This document shows, one piece after another, positions 43,508 through 52,782 of a stretch of DNA of 64,000 nucleotides (its first letter is position 1; each line of letters begins with the position of its first letter). Made by a program: the position numbers and the translations under genes. Under the pieces are notes generated by a model. The model saw only the letters and a program-made list of their open reading frames with translations, was not told where the DNA came from and did not search any database. This DNA comes from Carboxydocella sporoproducens DSM 16521 (lineage in GTDB: Bacteria > Bacillota > GCA-003054495 > Carboxydocellales > Carboxydocellaceae): assembly GCF_900167165.1 (NCBI RefSeq), contig NZ_FUXM01000003.1, positions 1-64,000 on the forward strand, in the 5' to 3' direction.

Positions 43508-44536
43508 ATGGGCCAGATGAGGCGAAAATGGAAATTGTTGTTTACTGGTCTCTGTTTCATCTTTATACTATTGAGCATAGCCAGTAAATCGCAGGCAAAT
43601 CCTGCAGCCGGTGGGTTAGCAAAAGTTATTAGCGCAGCTGCCCCTGTTGTTGGGGAGGCAGTGACCGGTGCAGTGATCGACCAAATCATCAGCAAAATCT
43701 CATCAGATCAGGGCCTCACACCGCAAGAAGCTACCTTACTTACCTCCTACATCCTTTCAGCTATCCTGCTCGAAGCTAACCATCAGATCGTAGCTTTTAT
43801 CCAGAGCTATTTAAGCTATCAGCAGTATGTCTTCTCGGACAATGGCTGGTTACAGCAATGGTGGACAAGCTATTTGCTAATCGTCAATTTACTGGCTGTA
43901 TTTGTCCTAACTCTTTACGGGGCGGGCCTGCTCTGGCAGGCGGGATTACAGGTTATGGCAGCGAAAAGGTCTTTGAAAGAATTGATTCCGCGCCTTTTAT
44001 TTGGCCTGCTGCTGGCCAATGGTATTGTGGCTCTGGTGGAAATGGTTTTACGGCTAAATGGTGCCCTGTGTCAGGGATTATTTAATCTGAATGCTGTCGG
44101 TGGGGCCCTGCAGCAGCTCCTGCCCGGGCTGAAGGTACAGGAAGGGGTTAACATCAACCTGGTTTTGCTGGTTCTTTATGCTATTGGCAGTACATTCGCT
44201 GCAGTTGTGATTATTTTGCGCCTGGCCATGATCAATTTGCTCACTTTGCTGGCACCGGTGGCGGCTTTGCTCTGGATTTGGCCGCAAACCCAGCACTTTT
44301 TCTGGAATTGGTTAAAAGAACTGTTAACCTGGGTTTTCAGTCAGCCTCTGCAGCTGTTAATTTTAACGGCCTTTGGTACAGTTATATTTCGCTCGCCTCA
44401 GGCTATTTCCCAGACACTGCTGGGGATAACCCTGTTTCTCTTCCTGGCAGCAACACCCTTCTGGCTGCGCAAGCTGGTAGCCAGCACTATCAAGGATAAG
44501 GATGAGGTTGAGCATGAACAGGCATTACACCTATAA
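43508..44536 (+). CDS. VirB6/TrbL-like polytopic membrane protein
   Basis: A 342-aa protein with a signal-like N-terminus and about six hydrophobic helices in the last 220 residues (LLIVNLLAVFVLTLYGAGLL and others). This resembles TrbL/VirB6 channel proteins. ATG 43508 has TAGGTGA upstream; the GTG right after the previous stop is an alternative. It overlaps the next gene. Confidence 0.65.
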   Translation: MGQMRRKWKLLFTGLCFIFILLSIASKSQANPAAGGLAKVISAAAPVVGEAVTGAVIDQIISKISSDQGLTPQEATLLTSYILSAILLEANHQIVAFIQSYLSYQQYVFSDNGWLQQWWTSYLLIVNLLAVFVLTLYGAGLLWQAGLQVMAAKRSLKELIPRLLFGLLLANGIVALVEMVLRLNGALCQGLFNLNAVGGALQQLLPGLKVQEGVNINLVLLVLYAIGSTFAAVVIILRLAMINLLTLLAPVAALLWIWPQTQHFFWNWLKELLTWVFSQPLQLLILTAFGTVIFRSPQAISQTLLGITLFLFLAATPFWLRKLVASTIKDKDEVEHEQALHL

Positions 44537-44834
44537 AATTCCGCGCAACATGAATCATCCGGACAAAGTCTGGTCCAACGGTACCCACTATATTTCCTGG
44601 TTTGATGTTATCCTGAGTTTTGCCGGGATTTTGCTGATTATCGCCCTGACCTATCTGGTCAAAAACATTCTGGTTCTTGTATTGAGTATTTTTCTGATTA
44701 TGCTTGTCTGCGGGGTACTGGTTTTCTGGAAGCCCCGGGGCTGGCCGCTATATAAAATAGCCTTGCTATTTCTGATTGATAAAATGCGTCCAGCAGTTTG
44801 GGGGGAAGGGGAAAAATATGCCGGCAAGTATTAA
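44502..44834 (+). CDS. PrgI/VirB3-like two-TM protein
   Basis: A 110-aa protein. The N-terminal YKIPRNMNHPDKVWSNGTHY leads into a hairpin of two hydrophobic helices (about 38-58 and 62-80), then a basic tail, as in PrgI/VirB3/TcpE proteins, which sit before VirB4 in Gram-positive systems. A second ATG at 44514 is possible. Both ends overlap neighbours. Confidence 0.68.
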   Translation: MRLSMNRHYTYKIPRNMNHPDKVWSNGTHYISWFDVILSFAGILLIIALTYLVKNILVLVLSIFLIMLVCGVLVFWKPRGWPLYKIALLFLIDKMRPAVWGEGEKYAGKY

Positions 44835-45444
44835 ACAATTGCTGGGTATAACCAGGGTAGAGGATGAGCTTGTAATTTTATCCAGGGATAGATATCGGGC
44901 TATTCTGGAAGTTCAACCTCCCAGCCTGGGTCTTTATGATTGGGAAAAGTGCCATCAATTTGACCTGGCTTTTGCCCGTTTGATGGACGGCTTGAACTTT
45001 CCGTTACAAATTCTGGTTCGTCCCGTGCCGGTGGATCTTTCCAGCCTGGAGGAGAAATTGAACCAGCTCCTGGCCCGGGAGTTCATGGAATCGAGGATCA
45101 AATTGCTAAAAGCCTATGCGCGCTGGCTCTATCAGGCTGTTCAGCAAAAACAGGTAGCAGAGAAAAAAATCTATCTGATTCTGGGCTGGGATGCGGTCCA
45201 GGTAAGGGAAGGGGCCTTGCAGCAGGCCCGGGAGGAATTGGATGAACGCTGTCGGCTGGTTCAGCAACTGGCCCGGAAAGAAGGGATCGGGATAAGACGG
45301 CTGAATACTATCGAAATTTTTGATTTTCTTTACCGTTGCCTTAATCCGGGTCTGGCAGAAAGGCAGGAAATAGAGTGGCAAAAATTTTTAGCAGATGGCA
45401 AAAAGGAAAAACCATGGATAAAACTGAAGAAACCATTGACTTAA
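44818..45444 (+). CDS. VirB4 N-terminal-like domain protein (split VirB4)
   Basis: A 208-aa soluble protein. The start LLGITRVEDELVIL and the block LARLMDGLNFPLQILVRP-like (FARLMDGLNFPLQILVRPV) resemble the N-terminal domain of TraC/VirB4 ATPases, which lacks nucleotide-binding motifs. It directly precedes and overlaps the ATPase gene, so VirB4 seems split into two chains here. ATG 44818 has GGGGAAGGGG upstream. Confidence 0.65.
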   Translation: MPASIKQLLGITRVEDELVILSRDRYRAILEVQPPSLGLYDWEKCHQFDLAFARLMDGLNFPLQILVRPVPVDLSSLEEKLNQLLAREFMESRIKLLKAYARWLYQAVQQKQVAEKKIYLILGWDAVQVREGALQQAREELDERCRLVQQLARKEGIGIRRLNTIEIFDFLYRCLNPGLAERQEIEWQKFLADGKKEKPWIKLKKPLT

Positions 45445-47207
45445 CCCGGAAATCCAGACCTGAAACCCAGCAGGATCCTCTTCCGTTGCGCCTGCTGTTA
45501 CCTTCGGCAGCAGCGCGCCACAACCAGCTGGCTGGCACCATGGTGATTAATGGTTATTATCAGGCGCACCTTTATTGTCTAGCTTTTCCTTACGAAGTGC
45601 CCATCGGCTGGTTACAACGGCTTTTCCGCTGGTCTGGACCTTGCTGGCACAGTCTGCACCTTGTCCCGCTGGATCGGCTGACCACCATGAAAAAACTGGC
45701 CCGTCAGCAGGTGAATGCGGGTTCAACCCTGGAAAATGCCCGCCGCAAGAACTATTTACTGGATCCAGAAGAGGCCGTGGTTTTCCAGGATGCTGAGGAG
45801 TTGCGTCATAGTCTAGTGCGCGGGGAACAGAAGATGTATCAGCTCTCCTGGTATGTGGCTGTTCAGGGGGAGACGGAAGAAGAAGTAAAAAGCAGCCTGC
45901 GGGATGTGGAAGCCGAACTGGGCAGTGCCGGTATCATCAGCCGGCGGGCTATCTGGCAGGCACCGGAAGCCTGGCTATCCGTCCTGCCCCTTGGCCTGGA
46001 TCTATTGCAATATCAGCATACTTTCACATCAGAGGCACTGGCAGCCATCAATCCCCTGCATGTTCCCGTAGGTACCGGTTATACCGGAGTGGTGCTGGGC
46101 ATTGAAGCCAAAACCGGTAAGCTGGTGGCCATAGACACTTTTGCCCTGACCAATGCCAATATAACCATTATGGCCATGAGCGGTGCCGGCAAAACTTATT
46201 TGACCAAAACCCTGATCACCCGGGAACATTTCTGGTATGGCAATGACCTGATTGTTATCGACCCGGAAGATGAATACGGCACCTTGATCTCTGAACTGGG
46301 GGGAGAACTGGTCAGACTGGATCTGCAACAGGGAGCGGGGATCAATCCCCTGGAGCTCTGGGGAGATAGTGAAGGCAATGGGCTGGCCGAAAAGATTGAG
46401 TGGTTGCTGGGCCTGTTCAGCTTAATGCTGGGGGAACTTGGTCCGGTTCAAAGAGGATTACTGGAGCAAGCCCTCATCAGAGCCTATCAGGCCCGCAGCA
46501 CTATGCCCCTGAACCGGGGGGCAGCTATTGGACAAGAAGAGATAGTTATCGTTGGCAAGAAAAGACGCCAACCCCTGTTGACTGATGTTTATCAGCAGCT
46601 GGCTGAAATGGAAGATCCGGAAGCCCGCATCCTGTGTCAGGGACTCTATCGCTGGGTTTATGGAGCTGTAAATCTCTTTAACTGCCATACTGACCTTAAT
46701 CTCAAAAACCCTCTGGTCTGTTTTGTCCTGAAGGGTCTGGATCAGGAGGAAGTGAAGGCAGTGGCTGCTTATGTAATCGCTGGCTATTGCTGGGGTAAAA
46801 TGAAACGCCAGCGGGACCAGAGAAAGATCAGGCTGGTACTGGATGAGGCCCATTTACTTTTGAAATATCGGGATACCGCCAGCATTATGGCCCGCTTTGC
46901 CAGGCAATGCCGCAAGTATAATGCCGGTTTACTTACCATCAGTCAGAATGTGGATGAGTTTTTGCTTAGCGAGGAGGGCAGAGCGGTTGCCCTTAATTCT
47001 GCCGTGCAAATTCTCCTGCGCCAGCATGAAGCTGCCCTTGACCAGGTCAGTCAACAGTTTTGCCTGACCGATTTTGAGCGGGAATTCATCCAGCAAGCAG
47101 GGCGGGGGGAGGCCCTGGTGCGGGTAGCTATGACTGATGGTATGCAAAAGTATGGAATTAATGTGGTGGCCAGTGAATATGAACATGAAATTTACTGTTC
47201 TCGGTAG
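45414..47207 (+). CDS. VirB4/TraC-type secretion ATPase
   Basis: A 597-aa AAA+ ATPase. Walker A AMSGAGKTYLTK lies near residue 253 and Walker B IRLVLDEAHLL near 476, followed by the sensor block FARQCRKYNAGLLTISQN-like seen in TraC/VirB4. It would energise the VirB-type channel at the inner membrane face. The ATG has AAAAAGGAAA upstream. Its start lies inside the previous gene. No VirD4 coupling protein or relaxase is in the window. Confidence 0.88.
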   Translation: MDKTEETIDLTRKSRPETQQDPLPLRLLLPSAAARHNQLAGTMVINGYYQAHLYCLAFPYEVPIGWLQRLFRWSGPCWHSLHLVPLDRLTTMKKLARQQVNAGSTLENARRKNYLLDPEEAVVFQDAEELRHSLVRGEQKMYQLSWYVAVQGETEEEVKSSLRDVEAELGSAGIISRRAIWQAPEAWLSVLPLGLDLLQYQHTFTSEALAAINPLHVPVGTGYTGVVLGIEAKTGKLVAIDTFALTNANITIMAMSGAGKTYLTKTLITREHFWYGNDLIVIDPEDEYGTLISELGGELVRLDLQQGAGINPLELWGDSEGNGLAEKIEWLLGLFSLMLGELGPVQRGLLEQALIRAYQARSTMPLNRGAAIGQEEIVIVGKKRRQPLLTDVYQQLAEMEDPEARILCQGLYRWVYGAVNLFNCHTDLNLKNPLVCFVLKGLDQEEVKAVAAYVIAGYCWGKMKRQRDQRKIRLVLDEAHLLLKYRDTASIMARFARQCRKYNAGLLTISQNVDEFLLSEEGRAVALNSAVQILLRQHEAALDQVSQQFCLTDFEREFIQQAGRGEALVRVAMTDGMQKYGINVVASEYEHEIYCSR

Positions 47208-47817
47208 CCAGCAACGCTGGCTGGGCTTTTTCCTGCTGGTTCTGATCCTGGGGTTGCTTATGTTTTTAGGGGTTTATATCTGTATTTTCTGGATACTGCT
47301 TGAGGCCAATGGGGTAACAGTGAAACTGGAATTTCCTACTGTCAGGGAACAGATACAGTGGGAGGAGGTGGGTAAGGGGCAGCTACTGGGCAAATATGTT
47401 TTTCCTGTGCTGGGTAGCTATAACTACAGCGATTCCTGGGGGGCACCTCGCAGTTTTGGTGGTGAGCGCCAGCATGAGGGCACTGATATTTTTGCTCTCT
47501 GGGGCACTCCATTAATTGCCGTTACCGATGGTCTAATCGAAAAGCTGGGCTGGAATACTTATGGTGGCTGGCGTATCGGCTTACGCGGAGAAGATGGAAT
47601 CTATTATTACTATGCCCATCTTTCTTCCTATGCTGCAGGGATTTATCTGGGGAAAAGGGTAAGCAAAGGAGAAATTCTGGGGTATGCAGGCAACTCCGGT
47701 TATGGACCGGTGGGAACGACCGGGCGGTTTCCGCCCCATCTTCATTTTGGCATTTATATTGATGGACAGGCTACCAACCCCTATCCATATTTGAAAATGT
47801 GGGAAGGAAACAGGTGA
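47179..47817 (+). CDS. Membrane-anchored M23 (LytM) peptidase
   Basis: A 212-aa protein. One N-terminal transmembrane helix (about 13-38) is followed by an M23 metallopeptidase: ligands His and Asp in RQHEGTDIFA and the second His pair in PHLHFGIYI, with YAHLSSY between. All are intact. Such enzymes open peptidoglycan for secretion machines. The start overlaps the ATPase gene; ATG 47185 is an alternative. Confidence 0.9.
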   Translation: MNMKFTVLGSQQRWLGFFLLVLILGLLMFLGVYICIFWILLEANGVTVKLEFPTVREQIQWEEVGKGQLLGKYVFPVLGSYNYSDSWGAPRSFGGERQHEGTDIFALWGTPLIAVTDGLIEKLGWNTYGGWRIGLRGEDGIYYYYAHLSSYAAGIYLGKRVSKGEILGYAGNSGYGPVGTTGRFPPHLHFGIYIDGQATNPYPYLKMWEGNR

Positions 47818-47818
47818 C

Positions 47819-48484
47819 ATGGTGGTGGAGAAAAGTTTTCTAAAAAAGAATCTGAGTTTGGTGCTGGCTATATTATTTGCTCTTGTGAGCTTTTTGTTAT
47901 TGCAAAAATACGTTAATAGTATGATTCAGCCGGAAACTGCCGTGGTAGCTACCAGGAATATAAAATCCGGTGAGCTCTTTAGTGCTGATTCGGTGAAAGT
48001 GGAAGAAATACCCCGAAAAGGGGTCATCCCCGGTGTGATCCGCAATCCTGGCGCACTGGTAGGAAAGAGAGCTGCTTACCCTCTTCTGGCCGGTCAGCAG
48101 ATCAGTGAAACCGCCGTCAAGTCAGGGCAGGGCGAGCTTCAGGTCGGACCGGATCAAAGGGTGGTTGCGATCAAGGCCACTCTCACCAATTCTCTGGGCG
48201 GGAGATTACATAAAGGGGATAAGGTGGATATTTTTGTGCGCTGGCAGGATAAAAACAGTGGGCTGGTGTACAGTCAGCCGTTGCTCAGTGGCATTACCGT
48301 ACTGGGGGTGCTGGATGATCAGGGGCGGGACTTTGAGCAGAGACAAAAAGACGTGCTGGATAAGGGTGGGCGCCTCATGCCTGGTGCAGTGCTTTTGGCA
48401 ATAGAACAGAAACGGGTAGCTGAGGTTTTGCGTTATGAGGTCCTGGGTGAACTGGTGCTGGCTGGCAGTACCCGCCTGGAGTGA
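47819..48484 (+). CDS. cpaB: CpaB/RcpC-like Flp pilus assembly protein (SAF domain)
   Basis: A 221-aa protein with an N-terminal transmembrane helix (about 12-30), a SAF domain (VVATRNIKSGELFSADSV...PLLAGQQIS) and a RcpC-like region (GGRLHKGDKVDIFV). CpaB/RcpC belongs to Tad pilus loci, where it works at the cell wall. It is the switch point from VirB-type to Tad-type genes. The ATG overlaps the previous stop (ATGG after TGA). Confidence 0.9.
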   Translation: MVVEKSFLKKNLSLVLAILFALVSFLLLQKYVNSMIQPETAVVATRNIKSGELFSADSVKVEEIPRKGVIPGVIRNPGALVGKRAAYPLLAGQQISETAVKSGQGELQVGPDQRVVAIKATLTNSLGGRLHKGDKVDIFVRWQDKNSGLVYSQPLLSGITVLGVLDDQGRDFEQRQKDVLDKGGRLMPGAVLLAIEQKRVAEVLRYEVLGELVLAGSTRLE

Positions 48485-48498
48485 GGGAGGGATGAAGT

Positions 48499-49782
48499 TT
48501 GCGCATCATGCTGGCTACCGGTGATGATATTCTGGCTCCGGTGATTACGGAAAGAAAAGACTGGGAACTGGTTGGGTTGGCCTTATTTGCCGAAGATGTG
48601 CTGGAGCAAATCAAGCTAACCGGGCCAGATCTGGTGATTATAGCAGATGAGCTGGATCCTCATCTGCGTACCAGTAAGAGGATCCGGCTGGAATATCCGG
48701 ATCTGCGCCTGATCTATATCATTACCGATGAAAATAACCCTGTTACTTCTGATGACCTGCTAAAAATGGGCATTTACGATATTCTGCCTGGTGTCTTTAA
48801 AAAGAAGGATTTACTGGATTTGATTGCTAATCCCAGGAGCTGGCAGGATACCGTCTCGGCGGAGCAGCTGCTGGAGCAACTGGTGGAAGAACCCGGGGAA
48901 GAAGCCCCAAAAGTTACTGAAATGATGCCAGCACCAAAACTGGTCTACAAGCAAAAAATTCTGGTTTTCTGGAATCCCAAACCCGGTACAGGGAAAACCT
49001 TTCTGGCCAGCGGGGTAGCATTGGCACTGGCGCAAAAAGGACTGAATGTGGGGTTTCTGGATGGGGATTTAAATAATCTGTGTGCTCCCTACTGGCTGGG
49101 GGTGGAAAACAAACAGTTTCCCTTGCACAAAGCTATTCGCTCGGGAGAAGAAAGCCGGATTCAGGCTCTGGGGCAGCCCCATCCCCTCTGGCCTAACCTT
49201 ATTATCTACAGCGGGACGATCTATTGCCGACCTGAAAGTTACAGCCAGTTTGAACCGGAACAGTTTCGCTCTTTTATCAACAGAATGAAAAGCTGTTTTG
49301 ATGTCATCATAATTGACACTGCCAGTGACTTAAAACTGGTAAGTACATATATCGCATTACAGGAAGCCAGTGAAGTTATTATTCCGGTGAATCAGGACTA
49401 TTGTCAGTTGCTGGCCATCAAACGCTACTTGCAATTATGGCAGAGGTTGAATATGGATAGTGGGAAAATCTACTACTGGCCTAACGGAATCAATGCCGCT
49501 GTTAAACCGGCACTTTCAACCATGATGGAAATATTGCCCGGTCGCTGGGGCAAGCTCTTTCCTGACCTGGGCAGTGAAATATTTGAGCACTTGCTGGCCG
49601 GTGAGCATCCCTGGTTTAAACTGAAGGAAAAGGAGGCGAGCTGGGAGGAAAATCTCAGGACTCTCTTTCCAGCCTATCAGCCTCAGCCAGCAGGAAGAGG
49701 TGGTAGATTATGGCCATCGTTGATCTCCTTACCGAGCTGGCCAAGGCCAGGCTGGAAAAAGCTGATACCGAAGGAGAATTAA
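48499..49782 (+). CDS. cpaE: CpaE-like receiver-MinD/ParA ATPase
   Basis: A 427-aa protein. A pseudo-receiver domain (1 to ~125) precedes a MinD/ParA ATPase with a deviant Walker A KPGTGKTFLA in place of the usual KGGVGKTT. DGDLNNL and IIIDTASDLKL follow. CpaE places the Tad machine in the cell. TTG 48499 has GGGAGGGA six bases upstream. Its last 73 bases overlap cpaF in another frame. Confidence 0.88.
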   Translation: MRIMLATGDDILAPVITERKDWELVGLALFAEDVLEQIKLTGPDLVIIADELDPHLRTSKRIRLEYPDLRLIYIITDENNPVTSDDLLKMGIYDILPGVFKKKDLLDLIANPRSWQDTVSAEQLLEQLVEEPGEEAPKVTEMMPAPKLVYKQKILVFWNPKPGTGKTFLASGVALALAQKGLNVGFLDGDLNNLCAPYWLGVENKQFPLHKAIRSGEESRIQALGQPHPLWPNLIIYSGTIYCRPESYSQFEPEQFRSFINRMKSCFDVIIIDTASDLKLVSTYIALQEASEVIIPVNQDYCQLLAIKRYLQLWQRLNMDSGKIYYWPNGINAAVKPALSTMMEILPGRWGKLFPDLGSEIFEHLLAGEHPWFKLKEKEASWEENLRTLFPAYQPQPAGRGGRLWPSLISLPSWPRPGWKKLIPKEN

Positions 49783-50936
49783 CGGGATATAACCGTTTAC
49801 TGAATGAGGTAAAGGATTATTTGCTAAAAAATCACAGCCAGCTGGTAGGACTTTCACTGACTGACCGGGAGAAAAAACAGGCTGTTGCCCAGATCATCCA
49901 GGACTATTTGACTGGAGAGACAGGCTATTTACTCCCCGATCTGGAAAAAATCAAACAGTATTGTATCCAGGAAATTTGCGGTTATGGACCGCTGGATGAC
50001 TTGCTGGCCAATCCCGATATCAATGAAATCATGGTTAATAACTATCAGGAAATCTATATTGAAATAAATGGTCAGATTCAGAAAACCAGTCGGCAGTTTG
50101 CTTCAGAAGAACAGCTAATCAATGTAGTGCGTAAAATTCTGGCTCCGGTGGGAAGAAGCCTGGACCTGGCCAATCCCTATGTAGATGCCCGTTTGGCTGA
50201 TGGCAGTCGCTTAAATGCGGTTTTGAGCCCCATTGCTGTGCACGGAACCTGTGTTACCATCAGAAAGTTTCCGGTGCGCTTTTATACCCCGGAGAATTTG
50301 CTGGAGCTGGGGACTTGCAGTCGGGAAATGCTGGATTTTCTACGAGAAGCAGTGAATAACCGGGCCAATATCCTGTTGGTCGGCGGTACCAGCTCGGGCA
50401 AGACCAGCACTCTGCGTTCCATCTGTGCCTATATTCCATCCCATGAACGGCTGGTTACCATTGAAGATGTGGATGAGCTGAAGCTGAAGCAGCTTCATCC
50501 CCATGTAGTCAGCCTGGAAGCCAGAAAAAGCAAGGAGTTCCCGATTACTCTTTATGATCTCTTACTCAATGCATTGCGCATGCGGCCTGACCGCTTGATT
50601 GTCGGGGAAGTGCGAGGCAAAGAGGCCCTGGAACTGCTGGAAGCGATGAATACCGGCCATGAAGGCAGTATGGGCACTTTGCATGCCAATAATGCCTTGC
50701 AGGCAATTCAGCGGCTGGTATTGATGATATTGCGTAACAGTATGGATTTGAATCCAGAACTGGTGATGCGTTTGGTCTGTCAAACCCTTGATTATATCGT
50801 TACCATGAAGAGATTGAGTAATGGTAAAAGGGTGATGCTGGCAATAACTGCTGTCAGGGGCTACCAGCAGGGGGAACCCTGGCTGGAGGATGTCTTTTAC
50901 TTCGAGGAGGACAGATTTTATGCTGCTAGCAGCTGA
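49710..50936 (+). CDS. cpaF: CpaF/TadA secretion ATPase
   Basis: A 408-aa type II/IV secretion ATPase that powers Tad pilus assembly. Walker A GGTSSGKTST lies near residue 228; the Asp box ITIEDVDELKL, Walker B RPDRLIVGEVRGKEA and His box GHEGSMGTLHAN are all intact. AGAGGTGG lies before the ATG. It overlaps cpaE by 73 bp and tadB by 17 bp. Confidence 0.95.
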   Translation: MAIVDLLTELAKARLEKADTEGELTGYNRLLNEVKDYLLKNHSQLVGLSLTDREKKQAVAQIIQDYLTGETGYLLPDLEKIKQYCIQEICGYGPLDDLLANPDINEIMVNNYQEIYIEINGQIQKTSRQFASEEQLINVVRKILAPVGRSLDLANPYVDARLADGSRLNAVLSPIAVHGTCVTIRKFPVRFYTPENLLELGTCSREMLDFLREAVNNRANILLVGGTSSGKTSTLRSICAYIPSHERLVTIEDVDELKLKQLHPHVVSLEARKSKEFPITLYDLLLNALRMRPDRLIVGEVRGKEALELLEAMNTGHEGSMGTLHANNALQAIQRLVLMILRNSMDLNPELVMRLVCQTLDYIVTMKRLSNGKRVMLAITAVRGYQQGEPWLEDVFYFEEDRFYAASS

Positions 50937-51735
50937 GCTGTTTTTGGCCGTTTCGGCTTGTTTGCTGGTCTGGTGGGCTTTTCGTGAAAATGAACTTGAG
51001 TTAATTGCCACCCTTTACAGGAAGCTTCCCAAACAGGTAGTTCTGGTGCTGGGTGGGGTACTGCTGGGAGCTGGCGTTGGTTTTTTGAGTGGAAGCAATT
51101 TCATTGTTATTCTTCTGATTTTTTGTGGTGGAGCATTGCCCTATTTCTTTTATCGTAAACAGTTGATTCGCCAGCAACAACGGCTGGTAGAACAGATGGT
51201 AGCTTGCCTTTACCAGCTGGCTTCTTTATATGGAGTTTGTAATAATGTCTATCATGCTTTTGTGCAGACTGCCCAAACAGCTCCTGAACCGCTGAAGTCA
51301 GTCTTGCAGGAATTGCTGGCTGACTGGGAACTGGCCGGCTTGTCCACAAATGAAGCTATGGCCCGATTGGAGGAACGCATTCCCCATGATGATGTTCGTT
51401 TCTTCTGCCGCATTATTAGCCTGGCAGAACAGACAGGGGGAAACATCAAAGACATCATGTTACAGGTGCCAGAGTCCTTACAGGAACGACAGCTTTTAAG
51501 GGAAGAGGGTATGGCGGAACTAAAAGGTTATATCGCCCAGGCCTGGCTTTTAATCTTACTGGTACCTGGCTTTTTGTTGACCTTTTATCTATTGCAGCCT
51601 GAATTCATCTATTTATTAATGGATACTGCCCTGGGCAAGGGAGCTCTTTCCCTGGTGCTTTTTATAACTGCGCTGGCGGCTTATCTGGTAGACAGGGTGG
51701 TTTCCCCGCAGGAATGGGAGGATATGGCACGGTGA
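50920..51735 (+). CDS. tadB: TadB-like inner-membrane platform protein
   Basis: A 271-aa T2SF-family protein with hydrophobic helices near 3-20, 42-80 and 205-270 and the central F domain (EERIPHDDVRFFCRIISLAEQTGG). It forms the platform on which CpaF works, with TadC. ATG 50920 has GAGGAGG upstream. Confidence 0.88.
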   Translation: MLLAAELFLAVSACLLVWWAFRENELELIATLYRKLPKQVVLVLGGVLLGAGVGFLSGSNFIVILLIFCGGALPYFFYRKQLIRQQQRLVEQMVACLYQLASLYGVCNNVYHAFVQTAQTAPEPLKSVLQELLADWELAGLSTNEAMARLEERIPHDDVRFFCRIISLAEQTGGNIKDIMLQVPESLQERQLLREEGMAELKGYIAQAWLLILLVPGFLLTFYLLQPEFIYLLMDTALGKGALSLVLFITALAAYLVDRVVSPQEWEDMAR

Positions 51736-52589
51736 TAAAGCTGCTAATTGCTTTGCTGGCTTTGGCCAGCGGCTGGCTGGTTAAAACCATATTAAAAAAA
51801 ATCCTGACAAGCTATAACTCCAGGGAGCAAAAACGCCTGGAGCTGATCCAGCGCATAGGGTTTCTGCCCTCAGAGGAAAAGGATTTGACTACCAGATTGA
51901 TGGAAAAATATTTGCTGTACTGGTATAAGCAGAGATTAAACTGGCTGGGCGGAGAACTGCAACCTGCCTTGCTGCGGGAAATAAAAAGAACTGCCGGACT
52001 GGGGTTGTTAGTGGTTTTTACCGGTATCTTACTGGCCATATTTAAACATAAAGTTTCCATACTGATTTACTGGACGGGGATGGGGATATTGCTCATTCAC
52101 TGGCCTCTTATAAAAAAGCGCCGTGTTTATTTGCGCCAGCGGCAACAACTACAACGGGAAATGCCCAATTTAATTGATGGGGTCAGGGTTTTGCTGGGAG
52201 CGGGGTTTAGCTGTGCCCAGACTTTATCCTACTGGAAGCGCTTTGCTGGCCCTGCCCTCTTACCTTACCTGCAACAGCTGGAACAGGAGGCTGATTTGGA
52301 AGGGCTGGAAACGGCCTTAACCAGATTTGGTACCAGGGTAAATACCGCCCCGGCACAGGTACTGGTTTCCCTGTTGCTGCAGGAAATGCGCGGAGGAATA
52401 GATATAAGGGCAGCTGTTGGCCAGTTATCCGGTTATCAGCGCAAAATACGCTGGCAACAACTGCGGGGAGAGCTGAAGAAAAAACCGGTGTACCTGGCCT
52501 TGCTGGGAGCTATCCTCTTTGCTAATTTGTTTATCTTAATTGGAGTGCCGACAGTACAACTGATTTTACGAATACGACAGCTTAACTGA
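51732..52589 (+). CDS. tadC: TadC-like inner-membrane platform protein
   Basis: A 285-aa T2SF protein. Helices lie at the N-terminus, near 95-125 and at the C-terminus. The F domain block GFSCAQTLSYWKRF and LLLQEMRGGIDIRAAV matches TadC. GTG 51732 has GGGAGGA upstream; an earlier ATG would overlap further with tadB. Confidence 0.86.
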   Translation: MIKLLIALLALASGWLVKTILKKILTSYNSREQKRLELIQRIGFLPSEEKDLTTRLMEKYLLYWYKQRLNWLGGELQPALLREIKRTAGLGLLVVFTGILLAIFKHKVSILIYWTGMGILLIHWPLIKKRRVYLRQRQQLQREMPNLIDGVRVLLGAGFSCAQTLSYWKRFAGPALLPYLQQLEQEADLEGLETALTRFGTRVNTAPAQVLVSLLLQEMRGGIDIRAAVGQLSGYQRKIRWQQLRGELKKKPVYLALLGAILFANLFILIGVPTVQLILRIRQLN

Positions 52590-52608
52590 GATAAAGGAGG
52601 CGTAGGGA

Positions 52609-52782
52609 GTGAACAGGAAGTGGCAAAAACTGCTTTGCGAACGCGGGGATTTCGTGCAAAATGCTTTATATCTGGCCCTGGTGGTGATTTTTGGGATAGG
52701 AGTGCTATCCGCTTTTGGCCAGGAAATTGTGCAGCAATTTCAGGCCATCATCGACAAATTTGCCGCCACCCGTCCCCGTTAG
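52609..52782 (+). CDS. flp: Flp-type (type IVb) pilin, 57 aa
   Basis: A 57-aa frame starting at GTG 52609 with AAAGGAGG eight bases upstream. A short basic leader with CERG|DFVQNALYLA precedes one hydrophobic helix (about 16-36) and an amphipathic tail (FGQEIVQQFQAIIDKF). Size, basic leader, Gly before the mature start and a single helix match Flp pilins, and it lies just after tadC as expected. It is the likely major pilin. No prepilin peptidase is in the window. Confidence 0.78.
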   Translation: MNRKWQKLLCERGDFVQNALYLALVVIFGIGVLSAFGQEIVQQFQAIIDKFAATRPR

